In this document: in pieces, positions 43,347-52,350 of the stretch | Position numbering within the stretch: the first letter of the stretch is position 1 | Layout: each line of letters begins with the position of its first letter | DNA from: Bacteroidia bacterium | GTDB lineage: Bacteria > Bacteroidota > Bacteroidia > JADZBD01 | NCBI GenBank assembly: GCA_020852255.1 | Contig: JADZBD010000004.1 | Location: forward strand, 62,001-126,000 | DNA length: 64,000 bases | Direction: 5' to 3' | Made by a program: the position numbers and the translations under genes | Notes under the pieces: model-generated | Database searches by the model: none | Told to the model about the DNA's origin: nothing | The model's input: only the letters and a program-made list of their open reading frames with translations

Positions 43347-46300
43347 ATGAGGCTATTTGGATCATACCTGCTGCTTTTATTTTTTACCTCCCTCTGTTTT
43401 GCCCAGACCTATTCCTTCACGAATTATACTGTTCAGGATGGATTAGCCCAGTCCAATATTCTTGGACTTGTACAGGATAAGAACGGATACCTCTGGATGG
43501 GAACCGAAAGCGGAGTATCGCGGTTCGACGGGAAAACATTTCTTAATTATACGGCGGATGAAGGATTAGCGGAGAATAATATCAGCAGCATGCTGATGGA
43601 TCGCAGCGGAGCGATCTGGTATGGTCACAATACCGGTTCCATCACACGCCAGGCCGGCCGGACATTTACTAAAATCGAGAATCCATCCTTCCCTGATGAG
43701 AAGAGCGTCTATACCTTCTTTCAGGACAAGCAGGGGCAATTGTGGATTTCCTTCATTCCCTACGGTGTCGTGGTGATTAAGGATCCGGCCGGAGATCTGT
43801 CTTCTCCATCTAATGTGATTGTTTACCAGGATAAAGACCTCGGAGAACAGGTTTACGCCATTGCCCAGGATCCGAAGGGCATAATGTGGTTTCACACACG
43901 TTATGGCATCAAACACCTTAATCCAAAGAACGGCAAGTTTGAATATTATCCGTCTGCCGAACTCTCCGGAGCGCAAACAACAGCGTTCATGATCGACCGG
44001 AAAGGAAATTTCTGGATGGGACAGCCTTACGGCACACTGAAAAAATTCGATCCTGCCACCGGAACGATGACACATTACACTCAGGAACACGGTTTACCAC
44101 CTATGTCGGTAAGCGAGGGAATGGTCGGAAATTTTGTAAACCTACTTTTCGAAGATTCAAGAGGTGATATCTGGATTGCGGCCTGGGACAGGGGAATCAG
44201 CCGCTTCCGGCCTGCAGCACCCGATGGCCGTCCTGCATTTACCAACTTCAGTACCGCAAACGGTCTTCCTATTAATAAAATCCGCAGCATCACAGAGGAC
44301 CGCGAAGGGAATATTCTTATGGGAACTTTCGGCAATGGACTATCTGTTTTTAAAGGCGAGAAATTCATTTCCTACACTACGGTAAATGGCCTGGTGAATA
44401 ACCAGGTTTGGGGAATACTAAAGGACAATAAGGGAAGATACTGGTTCAGCACGAATGAAGGTCTATCTATCTATGACCCCGGAGCTACGGAGGAAAAAAT
44501 ATTCACGAATTATAAGAATATCGAAGGGGCGTCCAGCAGCAGCATCCGCCCTATTGATATTGACAAAAACGGAAATATCTGGATGGGAACCTGGGGAAGC
44601 CGGATTATTAAGTATGATATGTCGCGAAACGCATTCACCCGTAACTTCCCGCTGAATGAAGTGGTATTCAATCATATCACGTGCCTGAAAGTGGATTCAA
44701 AAAACCGTGTGTGGGTGGGAACTCCCGTGGGACTCACTGTACTTGATCAGCAAAGCGGAGAGATTCGCAGTTACACAAAAAAAGATGGTCTTTCCGAAGA
44801 GGACATCACCTGTATCTACGAAGATGCCAAAGGAATTCTCTGGATAGGTACGCGTCAGAGGGGCGTGAATCGTTTCGACGAAAAATCTTTCTATTTCTAC
44901 GGAAAGGAAGAAGGGTTGAGCAACGGAAGCATCACATCCATCACCGAAGACAAAAACGGCAGCATCTGGCTGGGCACAGCAGGGGGTGGGATATTTACTT
45001 ACCGCGAAGGGAGATTTTCCGGATACAGGATGAAAGACGGTCTGATTTCAGACTATGTTTCCTCCGTTATTTCCGATAATAATGGAAATATCTGGGCCGG
45101 TACCAATAACGGACTCTGCCGGTTCGATCCCAAGGCAAGTACTTTTACTACCTACGGTAAAATGGATGGCTTCACAGGCGTGGAAACCAAAGCAAACGCC
45201 CGTTATAAAGATCAGGAAGGCAATTTATGGTTTGGAACTGCTAATGGCGTATTCCGCTTTGCCCCTGCCTTTGATACACCCAATACCGTTGAACCACTCC
45301 TGAATCTACAATCTGTTAAAGTGAACAATAAAGAACAGGAAATAACCGGAATGGAACTTTCGCATAAAGAAAATTCCCTTCTTTTTGAATTTACAGGTAT
45401 CAGCCTTAGCAATCCGGACGGAGTTCGTTATAAGGTAAAACTGGAAGGTTTTGACGACGACTGGAAAACCACCTCTAAGAATTATATCGAATATCCGAAT
45501 CTTGATCCCGGCAACTATTCCCTGTTACTGAAAGCCGTAAACAGCTCCGGCATGGAGAATGCTGAAGCACTAACGCTCAGCTTTCATATCACTCCGCCCA
45601 TTTGGAAACGCTGGTGGTTCTACGTATTGGTAACCCTTGCTGGTCTCAGTATTCTTTTCGCCTACATCAAAATTCGGGAACGGGCACTGATCCAGGAAAA
45701 AAGAGTGCTGGAAACTAAGGTTGCAGAACGCACTACCGAAGTGATGGAGAAGAACAAAGAACTGGCCGAGAAGAATAAAGATATCATGGACAGTATCCAT
45801 TATGCTAAACGGATACAGGATGCTATTCTTCCACCGAATGAACTGGTCCGTCAGTACTTGCCTCAGACCTTCATTCTTTTCAAGCCGAAAGATATCGTCA
45901 GCGGTGATTTTTACTGGCTGGCCGATAAAAAAGATAAAGTGTTGTTTGCCGCGGTGGACTGCACAGGACACGGCGTTCCGGGAGCTTTCATGAGTATTGT
46001 GGGACACAATATGCTGGAGAAAATCGTGAATGAGTATGATATCACACTGCCTAATGAGATCCTGGAAGCGCTGAATAAAAATGTGAGTGATACCCTGCGC
46101 CAATCCAATACAGAAGAGCACGAAGTAAAAGATGGCATGGATGCTTCGGTATGCATGTTTGACCGCAAAACCAACGAATTTCATTTCGCCGGCGCCATGA
46201 ATCCGCTCTACTTCATCCGCGGAGGAGTGCTGAAAGAGATCAAAGGAGATAAGATGCCTATCGGTAATTTAAAAGTAGGAGAGAGCCGGAAATACACCAA

Positions 46301-46538
46301 TCACCTGATTAAACTGGAAAAGGGTGACAGCCTGTACATCTTTACGGACGGGTATGCAGACCAGTTTGGGGGTCCGTCCGGGAAAAAATTCAAATATCAG
46401 CAACTGAAAGACACGCTCTTGAAGATCCAGGATCTTTCACTCGAAGAGCAGGGAAGTTATTTGCAACGCACCATTCATGAGTGGATGGGGCATTTGGATC
46501 AGGTGGATGACATTCTGGTGATCGGGACGAGGCTCTAG
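43347..46538 (+). CDS. Propeller sensor with SpoIIE phosphatase output
   Basis: 1063 residues. A signal segment (LLLLFFTSLCFAQ) precedes two beta-propellers of repeats such as KNGYLWMGTESGVSRFDG (to about 650), a Y_Y_Y domain, one membrane segment (about 762-783) and a coiled coil with KDIMDSIHYAKRIQDAILP. A PP2C/SpoIIE domain follows (FKPKDIVSGDFYW, AAVDCTGHGVPGAFMS, LYIFTDGYADQFGG). A periplasmic signal therefore controls a cytoplasmic Ser/Thr phosphatase. Partner anti-sigma factors are not in the window. It shares its stop codon overlap (CTAG) with the convergent peptidase gene. Confidence 0.93.
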   Translation: MRLFGSYLLLLFFTSLCFAQTYSFTNYTVQDGLAQSNILGLVQDKNGYLWMGTESGVSRFDGKTFLNYTADEGLAENNISSMLMDRSGAIWYGHNTGSITRQAGRTFTKIENPSFPDEKSVYTFFQDKQGQLWISFIPYGVVVIKDPAGDLSSPSNVIVYQDKDLGEQVYAIAQDPKGIMWFHTRYGIKHLNPKNGKFEYYPSAELSGAQTTAFMIDRKGNFWMGQPYGTLKKFDPATGTMTHYTQEHGLPPMSVSEGMVGNFVNLLFEDSRGDIWIAAWDRGISRFRPAAPDGRPAFTNFSTANGLPINKIRSITEDREGNILMGTFGNGLSVFKGEKFISYTTVNGLVNNQVWGILKDNKGRYWFSTNEGLSIYDPGATEEKIFTNYKNIEGASSSSIRPIDIDKNGNIWMGTWGSRIIKYDMSRNAFTRNFPLNEVVFNHITCLKVDSKNRVWVGTPVGLTVLDQQSGEIRSYTKKDGLSEEDITCIYEDAKGILWIGTRQRGVNRFDEKSFYFYGKEEGLSNGSITSITEDKNGSIWLGTAGGGIFTYREGRFSGYRMKDGLISDYVSSVISDNNGNIWAGTNNGLCRFDPKASTFTTYGKMDGFTGVETKANARYKDQEGNLWFGTANGVFRFAPAFDTPNTVEPLLNLQSVKVNNKEQEITGMELSHKENSLLFEFTGISLSNPDGVRYKVKLEGFDDDWKTTSKNYIEYPNLDPGNYSLLLKAVNSSGMENAEALTLSFHITPPIWKRWWFYVLVTLAGLSILFAYIKIRERALIQEKRVLETKVAERTTEVMEKNKELAEKNKDIMDSIHYAKRIQDAILPPNELVRQYLPQTFILFKPKDIVSGDFYWLADKKDKVLFAAVDCTGHGVPGAFMSIVGHNMLEKIVNEYDITLPNEILEALNKNVSDTLRQSNTEEHEVKDGMDASVCMFDRKTNEFHFAGAMNPLYFIRGGVLKEIKGDKMPIGNLKVGESRKYTNHLIKLEKGDSLYIFTDGYADQFGGPSGKKFKYQQLKDTLLKIQDLSLEEQGSYLQRTIHEWMGHLDQVDDILVIGTRL

Positions 46539-47827
46539 TGTTCATTCATTAACTCCTCAATCTCGTCTGCCTCTACCGGAATATTACTCATCAGATCAAC
46601 TGGGCCTTTTTTAGTAATGAGAATGTCGTTTTCGAGCCGGATGCCGAGGTTCTCCTGCGGAATATAGATACCAGGTTCACAGGTAAAGACCATGCCCTCT
46701 TCGAACTTACGCCAGCGCTCGCCTACATCGTGCACATCCAGTCCGAGGTAGTGTGATGTACCGTGCATAAAGTACTTTTTGTAGGCTGGTCGTTCCGGAT
46801 CCTGCTTGCGAACATCCGATATCCGTAACAGACGGAGTTTTAAGAGTTGCTCCGTCATCAGCTCTCCTACTGCTTTATTGTAATCTTCCAGGTTATTGCC
46901 TACCCTGAGCATTTTGATAGCTTTCTTCATTATGTGCAGCACAGAATTATACACGTTTTTCTGACGCCGGGTAAACTTTCCGCTAACGGGCAGGCAGCGG
47001 GTAAGGTCCGAGGCGTAGTTGCCGTATTCTGCTGCCACATCCAGCAATACTACATCTCCAGCCTTACACGGCTTGTTGTTTTCAACATAATGCAGTACAC
47101 AGGCGGAAGCGCCGCTGGCAATAATCGGCGAGTAGGCAAATCCGCGGGAACGGTTGCGAATGAACTCGTGGATCAGCTCCGCTTCGATTTCAAATTCCCA
47201 CACACCCGGCTTTACGAAGGGGAGCAGTCTGCGGAATCCCTTCTCCGTTATATCACATGCCTTTTGGATCAGGTCAATTTCATGCCTGGATTTAACTGCA
47301 CGCACTTGATGCATTAAAGGGGCTGACCGTTCAAAATCATGTAAGGGATACCGGCTTTGGCACCATTTGATAAAACGTGCATCACGGGTTTCGGTTTCCA
47401 CCACTGCACGGAGGTGCTCGTTAGAATTCAGGTACACCTCGTCCGCTTCCGCCATCAGGGAATGGAAAACCTGCGTGAAAGAGGACAGCCACATTATCGT
47501 TTTGATGCCAGAGGCTCTGGTTGCCTCTTCCTTGGTGTACTTATGTCCTTCCCAGACAGCGATCAGCTCACTGGTCTCCTTTAAAAACAGGATTTCTCTT
47601 TGCTGTGGATTTTTGGCGTCCGGAAACAGAAGCAGAATCGTCTCTTCCTGGTCTATTCCGCATAGCCAGAAAAGGTCCGAGTTCTGAATGAAAGCCATGT
47701 GCCCGTCGGCATTGGTAGGCAGCACATCATTGGAATTGAATACCGCCAGTGCTCCTTTATCGAGGAGTTTGGAAAAACGTTTCCGGTTTTCTGTAAAAAG
47801 CCGGGAAGAGATAGGTGCATACTTCAT
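46535..47827 (-). CDS. pepP: Xaa-Pro aminopeptidase (M24B)
   Basis: 430 residues. An N-terminal aminopeptidase P domain (RLFTENRKRFSKLLDKGAL) precedes the pita-bread fold with metal ligands in DVAAEYGNYASDLTRCLP (two Asp), HGTSHYLGLDVHD (His), TCEPGIYIP (Glu) and GIRLENDILIT (Glu). It removes an N-terminal residue before proline. No signal peptide, so probably cytoplasmic. It ends 1 bp before metZ begins on the same strand and is probably co-transcribed with it. Confidence 0.93.
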   Translation of the reverse strand: MKYAPISSRLFTENRKRFSKLLDKGALAVFNSNDVLPTNADGHMAFIQNSDLFWLCGIDQEETILLLFPDAKNPQQREILFLKETSELIAVWEGHKYTKEEATRASGIKTIMWLSSFTQVFHSLMAEADEVYLNSNEHLRAVVETETRDARFIKWCQSRYPLHDFERSAPLMHQVRAVKSRHEIDLIQKACDITEKGFRRLLPFVKPGVWEFEIEAELIHEFIRNRSRGFAYSPIIASGASACVLHYVENNKPCKAGDVVLLDVAAEYGNYASDLTRCLPVSGKFTRRQKNVYNSVLHIMKKAIKMLRVGNNLEDYNKAVGELMTEQLLKLRLLRISDVRKQDPERPAYKKYFMHGTSHYLGLDVHDVGERWRKFEEGMVFTCEPGIYIPQENLGIRLENDILITKKGPVDLMSNIPVEADEIEELMNEH

Positions 47828-47828
47828 A

Positions 47829-48998
47829 TTATTTGCTTTTCTTAAGTGCCTGTTCTATATCTGCGATGATATCTTCTATGTGCTCGAGTCCGCAGGAGAT
47901 CCGGACCAGCCCCGGCGTAATACCAGTAGCCTGCCGTTCTGCTTCCGACAGTTTCGCATGGGTGGTACTTGCCGGGTGCGATGCGATTGTTCGTGTATCA
48001 CCGAGATTGGCTGTGAGCGACGCCATTTTCAATGCATCCATAAAACGTGCACCTTGCCGAATTCCCCCCTTTAGCGTGAAAACTACGAGACCGCCGCCGC
48101 TGCTCATTTGCCTTTTTGCGATCTGATGCTGCGGATGAGAAGGAAGAAAAGGATACCTCACCGACTCAACTCCGCTTTGCTTTTCCAGCCATTTTGCCAG
48201 TTCCAGAGCGTTTGCCGCATGTCGTTCCATACGCACTTCGAGTGTTTCCATACTCTTGGCCAATACCCAGGCATTGAAAGGAGACAATGCGGGTCCGGTG
48301 GCACGGCAAAAAAGATAAATCTCCCGGATCAGTTCCTTTCTACCGACTACCGCTCCACCCAGTACCCTTCCCTGTCCGTCAAGCCACTTTGTAGCACTGT
48401 GCGAGACAAGGTCTGCGCCGTATTCAACCGGACGCTGAAAAACAGGAGTAGCAAAACAGTTGTCTACATGAAAGATCAGTTTATGCTTTTTCGCGATCTT
48501 TCCCACTTTCTCCAGGTCAACAATCTCCAGCCCCGGGTTGGTAGGTGTTTCAAGAAAAATCATTTTTGTGTTTTTCCTGATCAGCTTTTCGATCTGCTCC
48601 GGCCTTGCTGCATCGAAACAGGAATGCGCTATACCCCATTTTGGAAGATACTTACTCAATACGGTATGCGTGGAACCAAATACGGACCGGCAGGATATCA
48701 GATGATCGTCCTTATTAAGGAATGTTACGAAGCTCGCAAATATGGCCGCCATTCCCGAGGCGGTGGCATATCCTTCTTCCGCTCCTTCCCACGCACAAAG
48801 CTTATCGGTAAACTCCCTGACATTCGGATTTGAAAAGCGGGAATAAATATTGGCATCACGTTCATCCGCAAAAGTGGCACGCATTTCTTCTGCTGTATCA
48901 TAGGTAAAGCTGGAAGTAAGGTACAGCGGCGAAGAATGCTCCTTCTGTGCCGTTTGCTTTGATCTGATCCTTACTGCTTTAGAACTTCTCTTTTTCAC
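47829..48998 (-). CDS. metZ: O-acylhomoserine sulfhydrylase / Cys-Met PLP enzyme
   Basis: 389 residues. The Cys/Met metabolism PLP fold is shown by YSRFSNPNVREFTDKLCAWE, ATASGMAAIFA, FLETPTNPGLEIVDL, HVDNCFATPVFQ and the PLP-lysine region SHSATKWLDGQGRVLGG, closest to MetZ-type enzymes. With MetX and Hom in this window it would use sulfide and O-acetylhomoserine to form homocysteine. A cystathionine synthase or lyase role cannot be excluded. Confidence 0.88.
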   Translation of the reverse strand: MKKRSSKAVRIRSKQTAQKEHSSPLYLTSSFTYDTAEEMRATFADERDANIYSRFSNPNVREFTDKLCAWEGAEEGYATASGMAAIFASFVTFLNKDDHLISCRSVFGSTHTVLSKYLPKWGIAHSCFDAARPEQIEKLIRKNTKMIFLETPTNPGLEIVDLEKVGKIAKKHKLIFHVDNCFATPVFQRPVEYGADLVSHSATKWLDGQGRVLGGAVVGRKELIREIYLFCRATGPALSPFNAWVLAKSMETLEVRMERHAANALELAKWLEKQSGVESVRYPFLPSHPQHQIAKRQMSSGGGLVVFTLKGGIRQGARFMDALKMASLTANLGDTRTIASHPASTTHAKLSEAERQATGITPGLVRISCGLEHIEDIIADIEQALKKSK

Positions 48999-49035
48999 TT
49001 AACAATTCCTTTATTTTCCAAGAGGATAAAGTTAT

Positions 49036-49043
49036 TAAATTTG
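49036..49043 (+). promoter_or_regulatory. -7 box TAAATTTG
   Basis: Exact TAnnTTTG box 25 nt before ATG 49069, in the 70-bp divergent gap with metZ. No TTTG at the 21-nt spacing. Confidence 0.5.
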
Positions 49044-49068
49044 GCTTTGAACAACGATCTTTAATACC

Positions 49069-49983
49069 ATGAATAAACGATCCGCTCTTTTCCTCACCCC
49101 CCTGCTGTTACTCCTGCTCCCGTTTTCCATTGCCTCCCAGCATGTGCTTATTGCCGGACAGGATTTTGACACTATAGTTACACCCGCCTGGACTTATACC
49201 AGTAACGGACTGACATATATCAACGGGTTAAGCGCTTCCAACGACGCGCCTTCCAATTCTCCCTGGGGAATCGGAGGTTCCTGGGCCTGGGAAACCACAG
49301 CTACAGCAGATACAATGATTTTCAGCAATCTCAGCTTAGTCAATCATGATTCCGTTTACATTACATTCCGGCTTGCCGGCTTTTCTCTTAGCACCATTTC
49401 AAACGGTCCGGATCAGTTAGATCAGGTGCGGGTTTGGGTGAGCGTGAACGGCGGCACTACCTGGTATTCAAGCATTGAAGTTCACGGGTTTAACAATGCT
49501 ACCTGGTCGTATGCCGCCGGCACAGGCATGGCTCTGGATACTCTTCAATTGAACAACAACACAAATATTTACGAGCCAACGGCCGGAGGCCCGCAGACCA
49601 CCGAAGGCTACAGCACCGTGAAGATCTTTATTCCCGATGCCTACAACCAGGTGATGATACGCATTCGTTCCCGGGAAAGCACCGCACAGGAACGTTGGTG
49701 CATTGATAATGTCGAGGCCTGGGGAATTCCGATTGTTACCGGCATGAATGAAATGGGCGATGCCTTGTTCACGATATATCCCAATCCTTCCGACGGTTCC
49801 GTTTTTATTAGTAATCCGGGGGAAGAGTCAACGATCAAAATTCTAGGCGTTAAGGGCGATATGGTTACCGTATTAAAAATGAACAGCAACGAAACGAAAA
49901 TGCTGATGCTTTCAGCGGGTATATATATCGTAGAAAGAACAGGACCCGAAGGAACCTTCTATCAGAAGCTCATTATCCGTTAA
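49069..49983 (+). CDS. Secreted jelly-roll protein with T9SS sorting domain
   Basis: 304 residues. A signal peptide (LFLTPLLLLLLPFSIASQ) precedes one beta-sandwich domain of about 200 residues ending in WCIDNVEAWGI, typical of cleaved-adhesin/MAM-like folds. The T9SS domain ends AGIYIVERTGPEGTFYQKLI. Distantly similar in layout to the 10030 protein. The 3' end overlaps the OsmC gene by 11 bp. Confidence 0.8.
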   Translation: MNKRSALFLTPLLLLLLPFSIASQHVLIAGQDFDTIVTPAWTYTSNGLTYINGLSASNDAPSNSPWGIGGSWAWETTATADTMIFSNLSLVNHDSVYITFRLAGFSLSTISNGPDQLDQVRVWVSVNGGTTWYSSIEVHGFNNATWSYAAGTGMALDTLQLNNNTNIYEPTAGGPQTTEGYSTVKIFIPDAYNQVMIRIRSRESTAQERWCIDNVEAWGIPIVTGMNEMGDALFTIYPNPSDGSVFISNPGEESTIKILGVKGDMVTVLKMNSNETKMLMLSAGIYIVERTGPEGTFYQKLIIR

Positions 49984-50392
49984 GCTTCACTTCCCAGGTG
50001 ATCTTAGCGCCGGCACGGCGCAGAGTTTCCGCAACGGAACAGTATTTTTCCATAGAAAGATTTACGGCGCGTTGCGCTTTATCGGGATCTATGCTGCCTT
50101 TCAAAAAGAACGTGAGGTGAACCGCCTTCCATAAAGCCGGCTCTACTCCTTTTTCCCGCTCTCCATCCACTTCGATACGGATATCCTCCACCTTCTGCCT
50201 TTGCTTTTTCAGGATAAGCAACACATCAATGGCACTGCAGCCTCCCGCCCCGGCCAGCAACAACTGCATAGGGCGCAGTCCGCAGTCTTCTCCGCCGATA
50301 TCTCTGGTTCCGTCAAGATGGGAAACTACTCCGTCTTCATTCTTTGCTTCAAAGTGAAAGGCGGCATTTTTGCGCATGAGGCTTATCTTCAT
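49973..50392 (-). CDS. OsmC/Ohr family protein
   Basis: 139 residues. The OsmC fold has SHLDGTRDIGGEDCGLRPMQLLLAGAGGCSAIDVLLIL. The catalytic Cys pair is visible (EDCG... and GGCS), though the spacing suits an OsmC-like rather than classical Ohr enzyme. It reduces organic hydroperoxides or handles reactive sulfur. Cytoplasmic. Divergent from metX (40 bp). Confidence 0.85.
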   Translation of the reverse strand: MKISLMRKNAAFHFEAKNEDGVVSHLDGTRDIGGEDCGLRPMQLLLAGAGGCSAIDVLLILKKQRQKVEDIRIEVDGEREKGVEPALWKAVHLTFFLKGSIDPDKAQRAVNLSMEKYCSVAETLRRAGAKITWEVKLNG

Positions 50393-50420
50393 AAGACAAA
50401 TTTAGTAGATAAGACTTAAT

Positions 50421-50428
50421 TACCTTTG
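50421..50428 (+). promoter_or_regulatory. -7 box TACCTTTG of metX
   Basis: Exact TAnnTTTG box ending 4 nt before the GTG start codon at 50433. Predicts a leaderless metX mRNA, which rules out a SAM riboswitch directly upstream. Confidence 0.6.
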
Positions 50429-50432
50429 TCCG

Positions 50433-51476
50433 GTGCCGAAAGAACTGTATAAATATCAAGGGATCCTTTCTCTGGAATCCGGAGATCGCCTGGTAAATCC
50501 CGAGATCGCATACCACACCTATGGGAAACTCAACCCGGAGCGGAGCAATGTTGTCTGGATCTGCCATGCCCTGACTGCGAATTCCGACGCAGCGGATTGG
50601 TGGCACGGGATTGTGGGGAGAGGGAAAGCCTTCGACCCGGAAAAACATTTTATTGTCTGTGCCAATATCCTGGGGTCGTGTTACGGAACTACCGGACCCC
50701 TAAGTATTAATCCGGAAACCGGAAAAAAATACTATCACTCGTTCCCATTAATCACCATCCGCGATATGGTACAGGCCCATATCCTGCTGCGCAAGCATTT
50801 GGGGATTGAGAAGATCGCCGTGTGTGCCGGTGGAAGCATGGGTGGTTATCAATGCCTGGAGTGGGCGGTGATGGAACCCGGAGTGATCCGGAAGCTGTTT
50901 CTGACCACTACTGCTGCAAGGGAAAGTGCCTGGGGCATTGCCATACATGAAGCCCAAAGATTAGCGATACAGGCCGATCAGACATTTCGTGAAGAACGGG
51001 ATGACGCAGGCACTACGGGCCTGAAAGCAGCCCGCGCGATCGGAATGCTTACCTACCGGAATTATGAGGCCTTTGTGAAAACCCAAACGGATGAGGAGGC
51101 AAACAAATTGGAGAACTACAGGGCCGCTTCTTATATTCAGCACCAGGGAAATAAGCTTGTTGAACGCTTCAATGCACACTCCTATTTTACGCTTACAAAG
51201 TCCATGGATTCCCATCACCTGGCAAGAAGAAGATTCAGTGATCAGGAGTTAAAGAATCAGAAGGGACTTGAGCGGGTATTGAAATCCATTCCCTGCCCGG
51301 CCTTTGTGGTAGGAATCTCAACAGATCATCTGTGTCCGAATGAGGAACAAAAGTTCCTGGCTCAACATCTTGGGAACGGTAAATATATTCAGATCGATTC
51401 TTCCTTCGGACATGATGGGTTTTTGGTGGAAGGGGAGAAACTATGCAGTCTGGCTACTGATCTGCTGACTTGCTGA
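50433..51476 (+). CDS. metX: Homoserine O-acetyltransferase
   Basis: 347 residues from a GTG start. The alpha/beta hydrolase fold has HALTANSDAADWW, the nucleophile in VCAGGSMGGYQ, Asp in STDHLCPNEEQ and His in FGHDGFLVE, as in MetX. It makes O-acetylhomoserine for MetZ from homoserine supplied by Hom (59204). A succinyltransferase activity cannot be excluded from sequence alone. Confidence 0.93.
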   Translation: MPKELYKYQGILSLESGDRLVNPEIAYHTYGKLNPERSNVVWICHALTANSDAADWWHGIVGRGKAFDPEKHFIVCANILGSCYGTTGPLSINPETGKKYYHSFPLITIRDMVQAHILLRKHLGIEKIAVCAGGSMGGYQCLEWAVMEPGVIRKLFLTTTAARESAWGIAIHEAQRLAIQADQTFREERDDAGTTGLKAARAIGMLTYRNYEAFVKTQTDEEANKLENYRAASYIQHQGNKLVERFNAHSYFTLTKSMDSHHLARRRFSDQELKNQKGLERVLKSIPCPAFVVGISTDHLCPNEEQKFLAQHLGNGKYIQIDSSFGHDGFLVEGEKLCSLATDLLTC

Positions 51477-51495
51477 TCAAATTACGTACGGTTCA

Positions 51496-52272
51496 TCACC
51501 CTTTCCTGCCCGGGTAATTAAATAACACTGAAGTCAGCACCGGAACAAAGAAAATTCCTACCGTTATAATGGAGAACCAGAAATCCGTTTCATGACTTTC
51601 GATCATCAGTGAAAAGGCTTCTTTGGGATAATAGTGGGTGTAAAGTGAAATCATCAGTTTAAGCCCCAGGATGCCAACAACCAAAAAGGCAGCGGTACCC
51701 AGAAAAACGAATTTCTTCATCAGGTTCACAAATCCCTGGGCCACAAACCGCATAGCCAGGATTCCGATAAACACCCCCGTGCAAATGAGATAAATATTAT
51801 CAGTATAAGCGACCGCCGCCAGCACATTATCAATAGAAAAAGCCATATCCATCACCTCCACCAGGAACACCGTAGCCCAGAATTGCCCGAATAATCCAAG
51901 GGTATATTTATAAAGAACGCTCCCACTTTTATTCAGTGTATCATCGTCCGTCTGCGGAGTGGCTTTGGTTCTGAAATAATTCAGACTGAGATAAACCAGG
52001 TACGCACCACCCACTGGTTTGAGCCACCAGATCTCCACCAGCCACGAAGCAAAAAGCAGAGCCAGTCCCCTGAAAACATATGCGCCGATGATACCATATT
52101 TTAACGCTTTACCCCGCTGCTTTTCCGGCAGATCCATTACCATGGTTGCCAGTACTGCAGCGTTGTCCACAGAAAGCAGGCTTTCGATCAGGACCAGATT
52201 GAGAATGACAAATAATCCGGCCCTGGGATCACTGCCTAAAAAAGTATGTAAGAAGTCGTTAAACCATTCCAC
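51496..52272 (-). CDS. TerC family integral membrane protein
   Basis: 258 residues with about seven membrane segments. The TerC acidic motifs are visible: VLIESLLSVDNAAVLATMV and EVMDMAFSIDNVLAAVA. TerC/Alx proteins export Mn2+ or load metals onto exported proteins. The start codon lies 5 nt after a TAACTTTG box. It is divergent from the T9SS sialidase-like gene. Confidence 0.92.
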   Translation of the reverse strand: MEWFNDFLHTFLGSDPRAGLFVILNLVLIESLLSVDNAAVLATMVMDLPEKQRGKALKYGIIGAYVFRGLALLFASWLVEIWWLKPVGGAYLVYLSLNYFRTKATPQTDDDTLNKSGSVLYKYTLGLFGQFWATVFLVEVMDMAFSIDNVLAAVAYTDNIYLICTGVFIGILAMRFVAQGFVNLMKKFVFLGTAAFLVVGILGLKLMISLYTHYYPKEAFSLMIESHETDFWFSIITVGIFFVPVLTSVLFNYPGRKG

Positions 52273-52277
52273 AGGCG

Positions 52278-52285
52278 CAAAGTTA
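52278..52285 (-). promoter_or_regulatory. -7 box TAACTTTG of the terC gene
   Basis: Minus-strand exact TAnnTTTG match 5 nt before ATG 52272, overlapped by a TATCTTTA box at 52284-52291. Predicts a leaderless or near-leaderless transcript. Confidence 0.5.
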
Positions 52286-52350
52286 AAGATAAAACCCGGC
52301 GGATCGTTCCAAGAGAATTTTGTATCTTGGTCTTACCTAAAGCCCCGTTC

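Noticed and set aside
50393-50432. SAM riboswitch before metX
   Set aside because: The -7 box is 4 nt from the start codon, leaving no leader for a riboswitch.
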